A DNA stretch of 64,000 nucleotides from Mucilaginibacter rigui (GCF_014773275.1 NZ_JACWMW010000001.1:806001-870000); one strand, 5' to 3'. Counted from the first letter of the stretch, positions 44,582 through 53,887 are shown. Made by a program: numbers and translations. The notes: a model not told the origin generated them from the letters alone.

Positions 44582-45718
44582 TTAGTTTTTGGCTACAGCA
44601 GCAACTTTATCAACCGTTTTTTGAGGGGCAATAACAGTACCTTCCTGTAATTTGTCCATACCGCTTAGTACAATCTGGTCGCCGGCTTTTACACCGTCTT
44701 TAACCAGGTAGTTTGCACCGCTTGTACCGATGATAGTGATGGGTAACTTTTTAACCTTATTGCTATCGGCAAGGGCGTATACAAATACCTTATCCTGCAT
44801 TTCAACCGTGGCTGATTGTGGAACTATTAAAGCGTTATCGTGTTGCAGGCTTAAACGTACTTTACCGGTGTTGCCAGAACGTAACAGGCCGTTAGGGTTT
44901 GCAAAGGTTGCCCTTACAGTGATAGCACCGGTGTTTTTATCAAACTGACCATCAATCACATCAATTTTACCCTGTTTGGCATATTCGCTACCATCGGCTA
45001 AAAGTAATGATACTGATGGCAGGCGTTTAAGTTTGTCTTTGATAGTTTCGCCCGGGTATTGTTCTTTAAAGTTTACAAAATCCTTTTCGCCAAGGGCAAA
45101 GTAAACATGTACATCGTGCACATCAGATAACTGGGTTAAAGCTTCAACATCCTGCGGAGTAACCAGGCTTCCTTGTTTTTTTAACAGGCGACCAATATAA
45201 CCGCTAACCGGTGCTTTAATTAAAGTATAACCTAAGTTGATTTGGGCGGTTGCCACGTTTGCTTTAGCCGATTCGATATTGGCCTTTGCAACCTGGTAGG
45301 CGGCTTTCGCTGTTTTTAACTGGTAGTCTGATACTACTTTGTTGGCAACAAGCGGGGTTAATTTGTCAACTTCAATCTGAGCGTTGCCTTGTGCGGCCTC
45401 GGCTGCATGTAAACTTGCTAATGCATTGTTTAAAGCAGCACGGTAAGGTTGGTCGTTTATTTTAAATATTGGCGAACCGGCGGTTATAAAAGCGCCTTCG
45501 TCTACAAATACTTTATCTAAACTACCGCTAACCTGCGGGCGAACTTCAACGTTTACGGTACCTTCTACAGATGCAGGGTATTCCTGGTAAGTAGTTTGGT
45601 TACCTGCTACTACTGCTGCCACAGGTAGTGCCGGTGGGGGGGGAGCCTGTGCCGTTTGCGGCTTTGGCGAGCAACTGAATAATGATATGGCGATGATCGC
45701 TGCTAAGATAATTTTCAT
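44582..45718 (-). CDS. RND efflux membrane-fusion adaptor (AcrA-like lipoprotein)
   Basis: The preferred start is MKIILAAIIAIS (ATG at 45716-45718), which gives a lipoprotein signal with SLFSC; the longer frame to 45811 has no signal. The 378-residue product shows the lipoyl/barrel-sandwich and helical hairpin (GSLDKVFVDEGAFITAGSPIFKI, AAQGNAQIEVDKLTPLVANKVVSD) and a beta-barrel domain (GYIGRLLKKQGSLVTPQD). It is first in the efflux operon and lies downstream of the TetR gene. Confidence 0.92.
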   Translation of the reverse strand: MKIILAAIIAISLFSCSPKPQTAQAPPPPALPVAAVVAGNQTTYQEYPASVEGTVNVEVRPQVSGSLDKVFVDEGAFITAGSPIFKINDQPYRAALNNALASLHAAEAAQGNAQIEVDKLTPLVANKVVSDYQLKTAKAAYQVAKANIESAKANVATAQINLGYTLIKAPVSGYIGRLLKKQGSLVTPQDVEALTQLSDVHDVHVYFALGEKDFVNFKEQYPGETIKDKLKRLPSVSLLLADGSEYAKQGKIDVIDGQFDKNTGAITVRATFANPNGLLRSGNTGKVRLSLQHDNALIVPQSATVEMQDKVFVYALADSNKVKKLPITIIGTSGANYLVKDGVKAGDQIVLSGMDKLQEGTVIAPQKTVDKVAAVAKN

Positions 45719-45876
45719 GATGATCAATTTTGAGGGTGAGTTAATGGGAGTTAGTGCGGCCCGTAAGCTGTTTATATATATGGTGTCGTTTGTTTTCGTT
45801 GTATTGTACATTATTGTAAGTATTTATTCGATATAGATATGTTCGGTTTTATTGCGCATATCACCGTAGCTAATGG

Positions 45877-45884
45877 CAAAAATA
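45877..45884 (-). promoter_or_regulatory. -7 element of the efflux operon
   Basis: On the minus strand TATTTTTG fits TAnnTTTG exactly. It lies 27 bases downstream, in the direction of transcription, of a TTAACA-type operator. The leader to the adaptor start would be about 150 bases. Confidence 0.45.
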
Positions 45885-45910
45885 AAAAGTTATTAACATT
45901 GGTAGATTAT

Positions 45911-45923
45911 TTAACACTGTTAA
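45911..45923. promoter_or_regulatory. TetR-type operator before the efflux operon
   Basis: TTAACACTGTTAA is a 13-base palindrome. It and eight further flanking bases on one side and one on the other are repeated at the TetR promoter with only the central base changed. Its place just upstream of the -7 box fits repression. Confidence 0.65.
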
Positions 45924-46030
45924 GTGCCTGGTTAAAGGAGTGATGATAGTTTTCATAAGCTGTGAGTTTTAAGAATTTGAGTTTGTTTATACTGCCAAAT
46001 AAATCAGCAATGTTTAAACGCCTTTAAAAA

Positions 46031-46633
46031 TTAAGGGGTTATTGACTTTATAATACCGGTAATAGCGTCCCTTAATACCTGCCTGTTTATTTTGTCTGAG
46101 TCGCCGCGGTCTAACAGATTGATTGATACCAACCCATGTACCACCGACCAAAAAGTATAATATTTGGTACAAATAATATCCGACTCCATGTCCTGTATAT
46201 TCATCAGGTCGCCAATTGAACCGGTAATAATATCCCATGGTAATCCTGCTTCGGGTAATTCATTAACCATTTTGCAGGCACAACTGGTTGTAATGCCAAA
46301 CATACCCTGGTAAAGCTCTTTATTTGCAAACGCGAAGTTCCAGTAGGTAAGCCACATTTCCTCCAGCTGATCAGCCGGTGATGTATGCTTATCCTTAGCT
46401 TCCTGTAGTTGTTTTGATAATTTTAAATAACCCTGGCGGTTTAGCTCTAATAATATGGCCTCTTTGCTGGCAAAATATTCATAAATAATAGGGGCAGTGT
46501 ATTCAATCACATCCGCTATTTTACGCATACTCAACGCCTGCCATCCTTCTTCCTTAACAATTTGTAAAGCGGCCTCCAGGATGTTCACCCGGGTTTCCTC
46601 TTTCAATCGTAATATCCTATCCTTACTGGCCAT
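46031..46633 (-). CDS. TetR/AcrR-family transcriptional regulator
   Basis: A 200-residue regulator with an N-terminal TetR HTH (ILEAALQIVKEEGWQALSMRKIADVIEYTAPIIYEYFASKEAIL, about 18-62) and a ligand-binding C-terminal half. The matched operator at its own promoter and at the efflux promoter supports repression of both. The inducing compound is unknown. Confidence 0.93.
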   Translation of the reverse strand: MASKDRILRLKEETRVNILEAALQIVKEEGWQALSMRKIADVIEYTAPIIYEYFASKEAILLELNRQGYLKLSKQLQEAKDKHTSPADQLEEMWLTYWNFAFANKELYQGMFGITTSCACKMVNELPEAGLPWDIITGSIGDLMNIQDMESDIICTKYYTFWSVVHGLVSINLLDRGDSDKINRQVLRDAITGIIKSITP

Positions 46634-46656
46634 TTTATTTACTACTATTAGATTAT

Positions 46657-46669
46657 TTAACAGTGTTAA
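46657..46669. promoter_or_regulatory. TetR-type operator over the tetR transcription start
   Basis: TTAACAGTGTTAA is the same palindrome as at 45911 with the central base changed. It directly follows the -7 box (46671-46678) on the minus strand and so covers the predicted start of transcription. Confidence 0.7.
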
Positions 46670-46670
46670 G

Positions 46671-46678
46671 CAAATGTA
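46671..46678 (-). promoter_or_regulatory. -7 element of the tetR gene
   Basis: TACATTTG on the minus strand fits TAnnTTTG. It lies 38 bases before the ATG at 46633, with the operator between. Confidence 0.55.
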
Positions 46679-46748
46679 TAAAGGATTTGAACTAACCGTT
46701 TCATCCTATTGTCATTTACTCAATAAATCTTTAATTATTTTATCAATT

Positions 46749-47213
46749 TTACTCGATGCAGTTGTTTTCTTCATGAAACTGTACAAGCTTCAACATTACC
46801 TCAATAGCAATTTCGTAATTTTTTGTCCCTACCACCTTTTTATACTGGGTTTCAAGTTCCATTACCTGGTTTTTAAGGTTGTGGTAAAAGGCTTCGCCTT
46901 CAGGAGTAAAGTGCAGCATAACAACACGGGCATCATCGGGGCTTTTTACACTGGTAACCATGTTAATGGCTTCCAGTTCTTTTACAATTTTGCTTGCGCC
47001 CTGTTTGGTAACATTCATTTTTGCGGCAAGCTCGTTATTTGATATGCCGGTTTTGCCAATGCTCATAAACAAGGGCAGGTGCGCGCTGTTAAATCCAGGC
47101 TGATCTATACGGCACAGCTTTTTACCCATCCACTCGTCTAAAAGGCGCTTAAGCAGGTACACCAGCTTTGGGGCAACCTTTTTTGTTTCTTCTGTTAATT
47201 CACAACTGTTCAT
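46749..47213 (-). CDS. MarR-family transcriptional regulator
   Basis: A 154-residue winged-helix regulator (ISNNELAAKMNVTKQGASKIVKELEAINMVTSVKSPDDARVVMLHFTPEGE, about 57-106). Its gene lies 47 bases after the DUF5686 gene and is the last of a probable three-gene unit. The dyad at 50198-50218 over the promoter of that unit is a likely site for it. Confidence 0.9.
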   Translation of the reverse strand: MNSCELTEETKKVAPKLVYLLKRLLDEWMGKKLCRIDQPGFNSAHLPLFMSIGKTGISNNELAAKMNVTKQGASKIVKELEAINMVTSVKSPDDARVVMLHFTPEGEAFYHNLKNQVMELETQYKKVVGTKNYEIAIEVMLKLVQFHEENNCIE

Positions 47214-47260
47214 GATACAAAATTTAACAAGTAAATTAATGCCTGGTTTACGAATATAAA

Positions 47261-49834
47261 TTAAAAATCAAATTTCACAAAGAACCTGATACCGCTGCGT
47301 GGCGCACCCGGGTGATCCAGGTAAGTAAAACGCCTTACATAATCAATCCGCAACAGTTTAAATATGTTACCTACACCCACGCTACCTTCAACATAAGGGG
47401 TAGAACCTAAGGCATAAGTACCGGCACCGTTTGCACCTACACTGCCCGGAAAGCGCAACAGTGATGGGTCGTTAGCGGGGTCGTTCTCTTTACGTACACC
47501 GCCCCAAAGGCTTTTTACGTCGATGATCTCACGTAATTTTAATCTTTTTAACAACGGGATACGGTTAAATATAAAGCCGTTAAAATTATGGTCAACAGCA
47601 ATGCTGGCGTAATGGTCGCTCACAAACTCCTGGAAGTTCATTAAGTTGTACGATTGCAGCTGGAACGCATACGTTTGGTTGGCGTGGTGTATATCCAGTA
47701 AAGGGAAAGGCACCTTGCCAAACAGATAACCGCCTTCGGTAGTTACATCGGTAAAGCCAAACTGCGACAGATAAAAACGTTTGTTAATATTACCTACAAC
47801 GTTCTGGTAATTGTACTCGCCACCTAACAGCCCTTTAACTCCCTGGGTATAGTTAAGGGTAAAAATAGGGTACTTGTCAGGTATTGGTGTGCGGTACAGT
47901 TTGCCCTGGTAAAATTTCTCGTGTGGCGCCCAGCGTAACTGTGCCGATAACTCTGATGTTTGGATCAGGTTAACATTGTTTAAACTGCCGTTTGGCAACA
48001 AATTCTGGTAAAGTAAGGCACCGGCAGGTGTTTGGTTCCATTTTTTGAAACCTAACGAGTACGACAGGTGATTGGTAAACTCGTGAACATAATCTAACCT
48101 GAAGATATCATTGTATAACCAGATATCGTTTGCGCCACGTTTAAATGACAACAGGAAGTTACTCTCCTGTACAAACTGAAGCTCCTGGCCCGGTATTTTG
48201 GTATCGTGCTGGAAACTTGCGCGGATATAGTTTTGCGGGAACGAGTAGATAGATTTATTGTTAAGTGAGTAAGTACTGCTTAAAAAGTATTTAAATTTTT
48301 CATCGCGGGTACCGTAAGCACCGTAAGTTTCAAAATAATAGCGTTTGCTCAGGGTAGGAGTAGTACGGCCGCCAATACGTACGCGGAAACCTTCTACCGG
48401 GTTAAAGCTGTAAAATGTATTGGCCGGGCCTAATTCAAAGGCGCCAAAATTTTTGTAACCGGCCAGCACCAGCGTGGCAATATCCATTGTTTTTTTGAAC
48501 GATGGGATGGTTTGCAGGCTATCTATGTTCTTATAAATACTTGCCGATGCCGCGTCCAGTGTATCAGGGCGGGTCATTTGCCAGTAGGTGTCGTCTTTAT
48601 CTTCGGCGTTTAAAGCAACAACCTGTGCCGGGCCTTTGTAAGTATCGTTAGTGCGCGCATTGTTTATAACAAAATTGCTGATGCTTACCAGGCGTTCGCC
48701 ATATATACCACCACCTTTATTTTTGTTGATACCGAACTCTATCTTCAGGTCGCTTTGGCTCAGGTGGTAACGGCCATCGTTGTTCTTCTCGAACGACAGG
48801 TTGGCCTGCATCTGGCGCACAAAGTTTAAGTTGATGTTTTTGTTAACGGTAAGCATCGCGTTTTGCACGGCGTAGTTACCATCCATAGTGATATAGATCT
48901 TTCCTTCAAACAACAGGTTGTTTGTATTACGCGGTGTAAAGCTAAGCTCAATAAGGTTTGGTTTTACATCTTTAAGGGTATCGGTAATAAAGAATTTGTA
49001 AAACTCGGGCGAGCTGTTGGCAATTGGGCTTAGCAACTGGTTACTTAATAACGATACATTGTTATCATAGATATTAATATCCTGATACATGCGGTTAAAG
49101 TAAGCGGTAAGGCCCTGATTATCTACAAAGTTCTCGTCATATTTTACCTGCTTGTTAGCAGTGATGATCTGCTTTTTGGCGTATGGGTCTTTACGGAAGT
49201 AATTATCAGACATTTTCTCTTCCTGGTACATGGGTAGTAAGGTTTTACCACCTATAGCAGTAGAATCCTGCTCACGAAACAGGAACTGATAATTTTTAAA
49301 GATCTTTTTGTTGCGGAATTTATCGCTCAGGTTACTTAAAGAGAAGTTCATGCGTTCGTACTGTTTGTACTCGGCATAGTTATAGTTCTCTACCTGGTTT
49401 TGTGCTTTATGGGCAATAACCTGGCGGATAAGCTCGACAGCAGGATTGTTTTTATTGGTGTATTTTTTCTTCTTGCCAGAGCGTATTACCACTTCGCTTA
49501 ACGCCTGGCTGTTCTCTGCCAAGGCAATGTTGATGGTTTGATCCTGGCCCTGGGTAATGTTACGAACAGCGGTACGGTAACCAACAAATGATGCCTTGAT
49601 TTGCGTAACAGTATTATCAGTAGTTGATAAAGTATAGCGGCCCTGGCCGTTTGTGCTGATGCCTTGTGTTGTACCGGCAAATGATACCGTTACGTATGGC
49701 ATGGCTTCTTTTGTTTTAGCATCGGTAACAATACCACGCACAATAGTTTGCGCGTGCAGCGTCGTAAACGACGTAAACAGTATAAGCATCATTAAGATGC
49801 TTTTATTATAAAGGGGAGTGAGTAAACGTTTCAT
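47261..49834 (-). CDS. DUF5686 outer-membrane protein with CarboxypepD_reg domain
   Basis: An 857-residue protein: signal peptide (TTLHAQ), CarboxypepD_reg-like domain (about 30-110, VRGIVTDAKTKEAMPYVTV), then the DUF5686 region (NPAVELIRQVIAHKAQNQ) and a C-terminal beta barrel ending FFVKFDF. This family is common in Bacteroidota and of unknown function. It sits between a small unknown gene and marR in one transcription unit. Confidence 0.9.
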   Translation of the reverse strand: MKRLLTPLYNKSILMMLILFTSFTTLHAQTIVRGIVTDAKTKEAMPYVTVSFAGTTQGISTNGQGRYTLSTTDNTVTQIKASFVGYRTAVRNITQGQDQTINIALAENSQALSEVVIRSGKKKKYTNKNNPAVELIRQVIAHKAQNQVENYNYAEYKQYERMNFSLSNLSDKFRNKKIFKNYQFLFREQDSTAIGGKTLLPMYQEEKMSDNYFRKDPYAKKQIITANKQVKYDENFVDNQGLTAYFNRMYQDINIYDNNVSLLSNQLLSPIANSSPEFYKFFITDTLKDVKPNLIELSFTPRNTNNLLFEGKIYITMDGNYAVQNAMLTVNKNINLNFVRQMQANLSFEKNNDGRYHLSQSDLKIEFGINKNKGGGIYGERLVSISNFVINNARTNDTYKGPAQVVALNAEDKDDTYWQMTRPDTLDAASASIYKNIDSLQTIPSFKKTMDIATLVLAGYKNFGAFELGPANTFYSFNPVEGFRVRIGGRTTPTLSKRYYFETYGAYGTRDEKFKYFLSSTYSLNNKSIYSFPQNYIRASFQHDTKIPGQELQFVQESNFLLSFKRGANDIWLYNDIFRLDYVHEFTNHLSYSLGFKKWNQTPAGALLYQNLLPNGSLNNVNLIQTSELSAQLRWAPHEKFYQGKLYRTPIPDKYPIFTLNYTQGVKGLLGGEYNYQNVVGNINKRFYLSQFGFTDVTTEGGYLFGKVPFPLLDIHHANQTYAFQLQSYNLMNFQEFVSDHYASIAVDHNFNGFIFNRIPLLKRLKLREIIDVKSLWGGVRKENDPANDPSLLRFPGSVGANGAGTYALGSTPYVEGSVGVGNIFKLLRIDYVRRFTYLDHPGAPRSGIRFFVKFDF

Positions 49835-49849
49835 TATAAGCGTGTGATA

Positions 49850-50164
49850 TTAGATAGAGGCTGTGTTAGTTTTTTGTTGTTTTGCGGCAGGTTTAACTAC
49901 CAGTTTGCGAAGTGCCTTAACAGTTGATGTTGCATAGCTGCGAACACTCAGCGTTAAAAACTCCATGTTAATATCTGCACCTAAAAAATTTTGCTTAAAA
50001 CCTTCGCCCAAAACATTGATGATGTATTCGCCGGCAGACATCGTATGCTTGTGCGGCGTACCGGCAGTTGATGTAGAAATATTTTTTTGAGGAACAGCGG
50101 TATGGTTAGTGTTTCTTTTAAAAAGAGCACTGATGTTTGGCTGAGGTAGTGATAGCGTTTTCAT
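49850..50164 (-). CDS. Small protein of unknown function, first gene of the marR unit
   Basis: A 104-residue soluble basic protein without signal peptide or known motif. A central segment (MSAGEYIINVLGEGFKQNFL, about 42-61) looks folded, and the ends are low in complexity. Its gene follows a promoter with a MarR-type dyad and ends 15 bases before the DUF5686 gene. Confidence 0.65.
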   Translation of the reverse strand: MKTLSLPQPNISALFKRNTNHTAVPQKNISTSTAGTPHKHTMSAGEYIINVLGEGFKQNFLGADINMEFLTLSVRSYATSTVKALRKLVVKPAAKQQKTNTASI

Positions 50165-50184
50165 TGTTTGCGATAATAACAGTA

Positions 50185-50192
50185 CAAATGTA
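50185..50192 (-). promoter_or_regulatory. -7 element of the marR unit
   Basis: TACATTTG on the minus strand fits TAnnTTTG. A TTGAC at 50212-50216 lies 19 bases further upstream, a good -33 spacing, making this the best-formed promoter in the window. Confidence 0.65.
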
Positions 50193-50197
50193 AACCA

Positions 50198-50218
50198 AGT
50201 TGACTACTTTAGTCAACT
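50198..50218. promoter_or_regulatory. MarR-type operator dyad
   Basis: AGTTGACTA and TAGTCAACT are perfect 9-base arms with a CTT spacer. The dyad fills the space between -33 and -7 and includes the -33 TTGAC, so a bound protein would block the promoter. Confidence 0.6.
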
Positions 50219-50340
50219 AAATTTACTATTTAACTTTTTTATGACAAAAGTCAGATTTAAATATACTGTTATGACAAACGCATACTTTTCCACACCAATT
50301 TATAGCTAAAATTAGCGGAAAATTAAATAGTGTAAAAGCT

Positions 50341-50356
50341 ACACAAAAGTTTGTGT
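50341..50356 (-). terminator. Possible hairpin after the kinase-like Omp85 gene
   Basis: ACACAAA and TTTGTGT arms can pair around a very small loop, 32 bases 3' of the gene. The U-tract is poor, so this is weak. Confidence 0.25.
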
Positions 50357-50387
50357 TTATTCTGCGAAAGGGGCTTCGGTCAGTAGG

Positions 50388-52955
50388 TTAGATCCTGAAG
50401 TTTAGTGACACATAAGGATACCAGCCCTCTTCAGAATGGCCTGCTAATACCTGTAAAATTGTTAAGCTGGCCGGCGAAAAGTACAAGCCACCACCAACGC
50501 CATGGTGCCATTTGTCAGATTTTTCTCCATCGGCCCAAACGCGGCCGGTATCATAAAACCCGCTTAAGCCCAACTGGCCGGGGATAATGTAACTGGCAAT
50601 ATTAAACAGTTTAACCCGGCCTTGCAGGTTATTGTAAACCATGTTTTTACCTGCGAAACGATACTGCAGATAACCCAGCAAATTACCCTGCCCACCTAAA
50701 AACATCGACTGGTAAAAAGCGGGTTTGCCAACGCTTACGCCACCACCAATACGGTCTGATAGTACAACTGAACCATTATGGGTTAATTTTTGGTAAAAGG
50801 TAAACTCAGGTCTTATCTGCATAAAATCTTCCGAGAAATTATTTAAGCCTTTATAGCCTTGCAGTGATATATTGATATAATAACCGCCGGTTGGCAAAAT
50901 GCCGCCAATACGCTTGTTGCTGTTAAAGTTTACCATCAAACCCAAATGCGCCTTGTCCTTGTTAACTGTCAGGCTATCGTACGAGCCAATAAGCGAACTA
51001 TGGCTGATTAGCCTGCCTACGTTATCGTCCAGGTCTAACCGGTAATACTGAAACGATGGGCCTGCGCTGATGGTGCTGCCTTTGCCGGTATGCCAGCGCA
51101 GGGCAGGGTCAACCTGGTAGGTATCAAAGCGGGTACGGTAATACCTGCGGTAATTGGGTTGTTGTTTATTTAAAACGGTGTTATTACCCAGCCCAAAAAA
51201 GTTTACGGTGTTATCAGGCGCCTGTGCGAAAACCTGAAGCGTGAAATCGGCTTTGCCAATAGCCTGGATCCATTCGCCGTTATATTTTATACGGAAGGCA
51301 TCGGTACCAAAGGCATGTGTAAGCATCAATTGCTGCGAACTGGTGTACGGCAATTTGCGGAAACCATCGTTTTTTGTGTATTTAAACCCAAGGCCCAGCA
51401 AAAAGCCGTCATCGGCATTGATGGCTGCGGTTGCAAGCGGCATCCATATATTGTATGGGTTGGTAGGCACAAAACGCGTGTTGTTTGTATCGGCGCTAAG
51501 GTGTTTGCTTAACCTATTGGCCATGCCTTCAAATTTCACGTCTTTAGTATCGTAAACCCGCACTTTATTGGCCGATTGTGTTACATTGTAAACCTTGGTA
51601 CCGCCGCTGCCTACCAACCTTAAATTTACAGGAGAGGTAGTATTGTTGATGGCAATGTTGTCATCCCCGGCAGAGGTGTATAGCCTTATTTCTTTTGTGT
51701 ATTTGGGGCTATAGGCTACAGATAGGATGGTATCCTTCACCTCGCCGTCTTTGTTTATTTTATTTACCTGCACCAACAGGCTGCTATCGGGCAGGCCTGT
51801 AATTACTACCTTTTCGTTTTTGTCGCTCAGGCGAATATCCGCGTAGCGATAAATTAAACGGTAGTATTTATCCATAGCTTCGGGTAAGGCATCGCGGCGG
51901 GCCTTTAGTTTAGCCAGTAAAACATCGTGCCCCATTTTGTATGTGTCGCCGGGCAATAGGCGTAGGCTGGCTTCTAAAACCTGGTCGTTTTCTGCAGCTA
52001 CAAATTCATGGGTTACGCGCATCCATTGCTCGTGGCTCATCTGCGCATTTGCATAAGGGTTTATAAAGCGGGTTTTGTATATGCCGTATTTGTAATTCGG
52101 TTTAGCCGTAAAATCGCCCAGTACGGGGTTAATATATGGTAATGCGGCTATATCCGGAAACAGTCCCTCCTCCAGGTGAAATACCTGGTCGCGGTCGCGG
52201 GGTACGCCTAAATAAGCTTTTCCCTTTTTTGTTTTGGTTTCGGCCCAGCGCCATTGGTCTTCGTGGCGGTCCCAGTCGCCAATTAAAAAATCGAGCAGGC
52301 GGGCGCGTAAAAAGGCTTCGCCATCAAAGGTATTGTCGTTGTCCTTTACCAGGTTCGCCAGCATTTTTATGGAGTTGTCAGAATTGCCTATAGGTTCGCG
52401 CTCTTCCAGCAGGCAAACCAGGTTGGCAAATACTTTGCGATATTCACCAAGTGCTTCATCATCTGCTACAACACCAATAACCGGGTTGGCATGGGGCACA
52501 CGCGCGGCATCAGCCAGCGGTGGTACAACCAACGCCGAAAAAGGATGCTGCCCGCTTAAGGCATCATCAAGCCAATCCACTGCGAAGGTTTCGCGCAGGG
52601 CTTCGGGCAAAAGCTTATCGGGGGTTTTCTCCACACTGCGGATCACCCATTCCCTGCCGCTTTTATCTTTAAGACGTAGTGACTTCGACTGCATACCGCC
52701 TCCTTCTTTTTCGGGTGTTAAACCACCGTAAATTTCAGAGATGCGGATAATCGGCAGTTTTACAGCGGTGGCCCATTCCTTACGGTAATTATTGCCAAAA
52801 AACCAGCGGTGCACGCCGCCAACCTTATCATACCTGGGGTGTACCTTTACCACCACACTATCGCGAAATATAGCTTTTGGGGCAGGTGCCTGTGCGTAGG
52901 TGCATAATACTGCCACCGGCAGCGTTATAGTTGTAATAAGTAGCTTTTTAAGCAT
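50388..52955 (-). CDS. Large outer-membrane Omp85-like barrel with N-terminal atypical-kinase-like domain
   Basis: An 855-residue secreted protein (signal peptide ending LCTYAQ). Residues about 80-270 contain a glycine loop (GGGMQSKSLRL), VIRSVEK (possible nucleotide-binding Lys/Arg, R106 and K110), LIGDWDRHEDQW (D229, R230, H231) and GVPRDRDQVF (D254, D256). This order resembles Fam20/HipA/PI-kinase-like folds, where DRHxxN/D and a following D hold metal and ATP. The C-terminal 350 residues form an Omp85-type barrel ending SLNFRI. It is last in an operon with polyphosphate kinase. The kinase resemblance is motif-level only; related Bacteroidota proteins often join phosphoesterase domains to this barrel. 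Confidence 0.75.
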   Translation of the reverse strand: MLKKLLITTITLPVAVLCTYAQAPAPKAIFRDSVVVKVHPRYDKVGGVHRWFFGNNYRKEWATAVKLPIIRISEIYGGLTPEKEGGGMQSKSLRLKDKSGREWVIRSVEKTPDKLLPEALRETFAVDWLDDALSGQHPFSALVVPPLADAARVPHANPVIGVVADDEALGEYRKVFANLVCLLEEREPIGNSDNSIKMLANLVKDNDNTFDGEAFLRARLLDFLIGDWDRHEDQWRWAETKTKKGKAYLGVPRDRDQVFHLEEGLFPDIAALPYINPVLGDFTAKPNYKYGIYKTRFINPYANAQMSHEQWMRVTHEFVAAENDQVLEASLRLLPGDTYKMGHDVLLAKLKARRDALPEAMDKYYRLIYRYADIRLSDKNEKVVITGLPDSSLLVQVNKINKDGEVKDTILSVAYSPKYTKEIRLYTSAGDDNIAINNTTSPVNLRLVGSGGTKVYNVTQSANKVRVYDTKDVKFEGMANRLSKHLSADTNNTRFVPTNPYNIWMPLATAAINADDGFLLGLGFKYTKNDGFRKLPYTSSQQLMLTHAFGTDAFRIKYNGEWIQAIGKADFTLQVFAQAPDNTVNFFGLGNNTVLNKQQPNYRRYYRTRFDTYQVDPALRWHTGKGSTISAGPSFQYYRLDLDDNVGRLISHSSLIGSYDSLTVNKDKAHLGLMVNFNSNKRIGGILPTGGYYINISLQGYKGLNNFSEDFMQIRPEFTFYQKLTHNGSVVLSDRIGGGVSVGKPAFYQSMFLGGQGNLLGYLQYRFAGKNMVYNNLQGRVKLFNIASYIIPGQLGLSGFYDTGRVWADGEKSDKWHHGVGGGLYFSPASLTILQVLAGHSEEGWYPYVSLNFRI

Positions 52956-52981
52956 CGGATAGGGTTTTTAGGAGTTAATAA

Positions 52982-53887
52982 TTAACGGTTATACTTAAAC
53001 AGCAGGATATTACCATTCGTTACTTTATCGCCTTCGTTTGAGATATACAGGTTGCCCTGTTTGTCGAAAGCCATTCCTTCGGGCTGTAAAAATGTTTTGC
53101 CACTGATAGGGTAGGCCTGTAATACTTTCCATTGCTCATCAAGCACAACAATTAATTTGTTTACTGATGAGAGTATATACCATTGCTTTGTTAACGGGTT
53201 TTTAGCCAGGGCAGATGGATGGAACCTGAGCTTGCCCTTGCCAATTAATGCAGATATTTTCTGTACATCAATAGTAAAGGTACCGCTTTGGGTAATGGTG
53301 CCATCAGCAGCTAAATTAAATATATAGCCGTTGCACTCTTTGTTATGATCTTTACCGGCGCATTGTTTGCAAAGCGCGTATAGTTTGCCGCCGTCGGCAT
53401 GCAGGCCTTCGTATTCGCCTGTTGGTAATATTTTCTTAAATTCTTTTACGTTGTTTATTTGCCCGGCCTTAACTTCTGTTAACGGGAAACTGAACAAACT
53501 GCCATCACTGCGTAGCATAACTGCCTGGTTGTTTAATATGGCCACATCCTCATAATCGCCGGCTTTGCCAAATTTGGCGTGGCTAACCTTACTATCGCCG
53601 GGGCGGAAGTAAAAGATCTTGCCTTCCTCGTCCTGCTCGGCATAAATGGTGCTTGCGTCACCGTTGTTAAAGGCAATGCCCGAGATCTCCAGTAGTTCTG
53701 TCGGCATATCATATTTTACCGGGTTGCTAAGATCATAACCTGCCGGGCTTGCACTGCTAACCGTAGCTTTTTTACCATGCGATGCTTTTTTACCGTCGGC
53801 ATTTTTCTTTTTACCCTGGCTGCATGATGTGCCCACAATGCCTATACATAATAAGGAGAAGATGATGGCTGTTTTTATATTTTTCAT
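52982..53887 (-). CDS. SdiA-regulated-like beta-propeller lipoprotein
   Basis: A 301-residue lipoprotein (signal ending IVGTSC) with a low-complexity lysine-rich linker and a propeller of the SdiA-regulated type (LLEISGIAFNN, TIYAEQDEEGKIFYF, YEGLHADGGKLYALCKQC, FHPSALAKNPLTKQWYILSSVNK, LQPEGMAFDKQGNLYISNEG). Its ATG overlaps the ppk1 stop by 4 bases, so translation is coupled. A binding rather than catalytic role is most likely. Confidence 0.8.
   Translation of the reverse strand: MKNIKTAIIFSLLCIGIVGTSCSQGKKKNADGKKASHGKKATVSSASPAGYDLSNPVKYDMPTELLEISGIAFNNGDASTIYAEQDEEGKIFYFRPGDSKVSHAKFGKAGDYEDVAILNNQAVMLRSDGSLFSFPLTEVKAGQINNVKEFKKILPTGEYEGLHADGGKLYALCKQCAGKDHNKECNGYIFNLAADGTITQSGTFTIDVQKISALIGKGKLRFHPSALAKNPLTKQWYILSSVNKLIVVLDEQWKVLQAYPISGKTFLQPEGMAFDKQGNLYISNEGDKVTNGNILLFKYNR

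Larger units (their letters stand above)
45719..46030. other. 312-base control region of the efflux operon
   Basis: No coding frame is supported. The region holds one TetR-type operator and a -7 element oriented to the adaptor gene. The remainder, next to the TetR stop, is AT-rich without clear structure. Confidence 0.6.
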
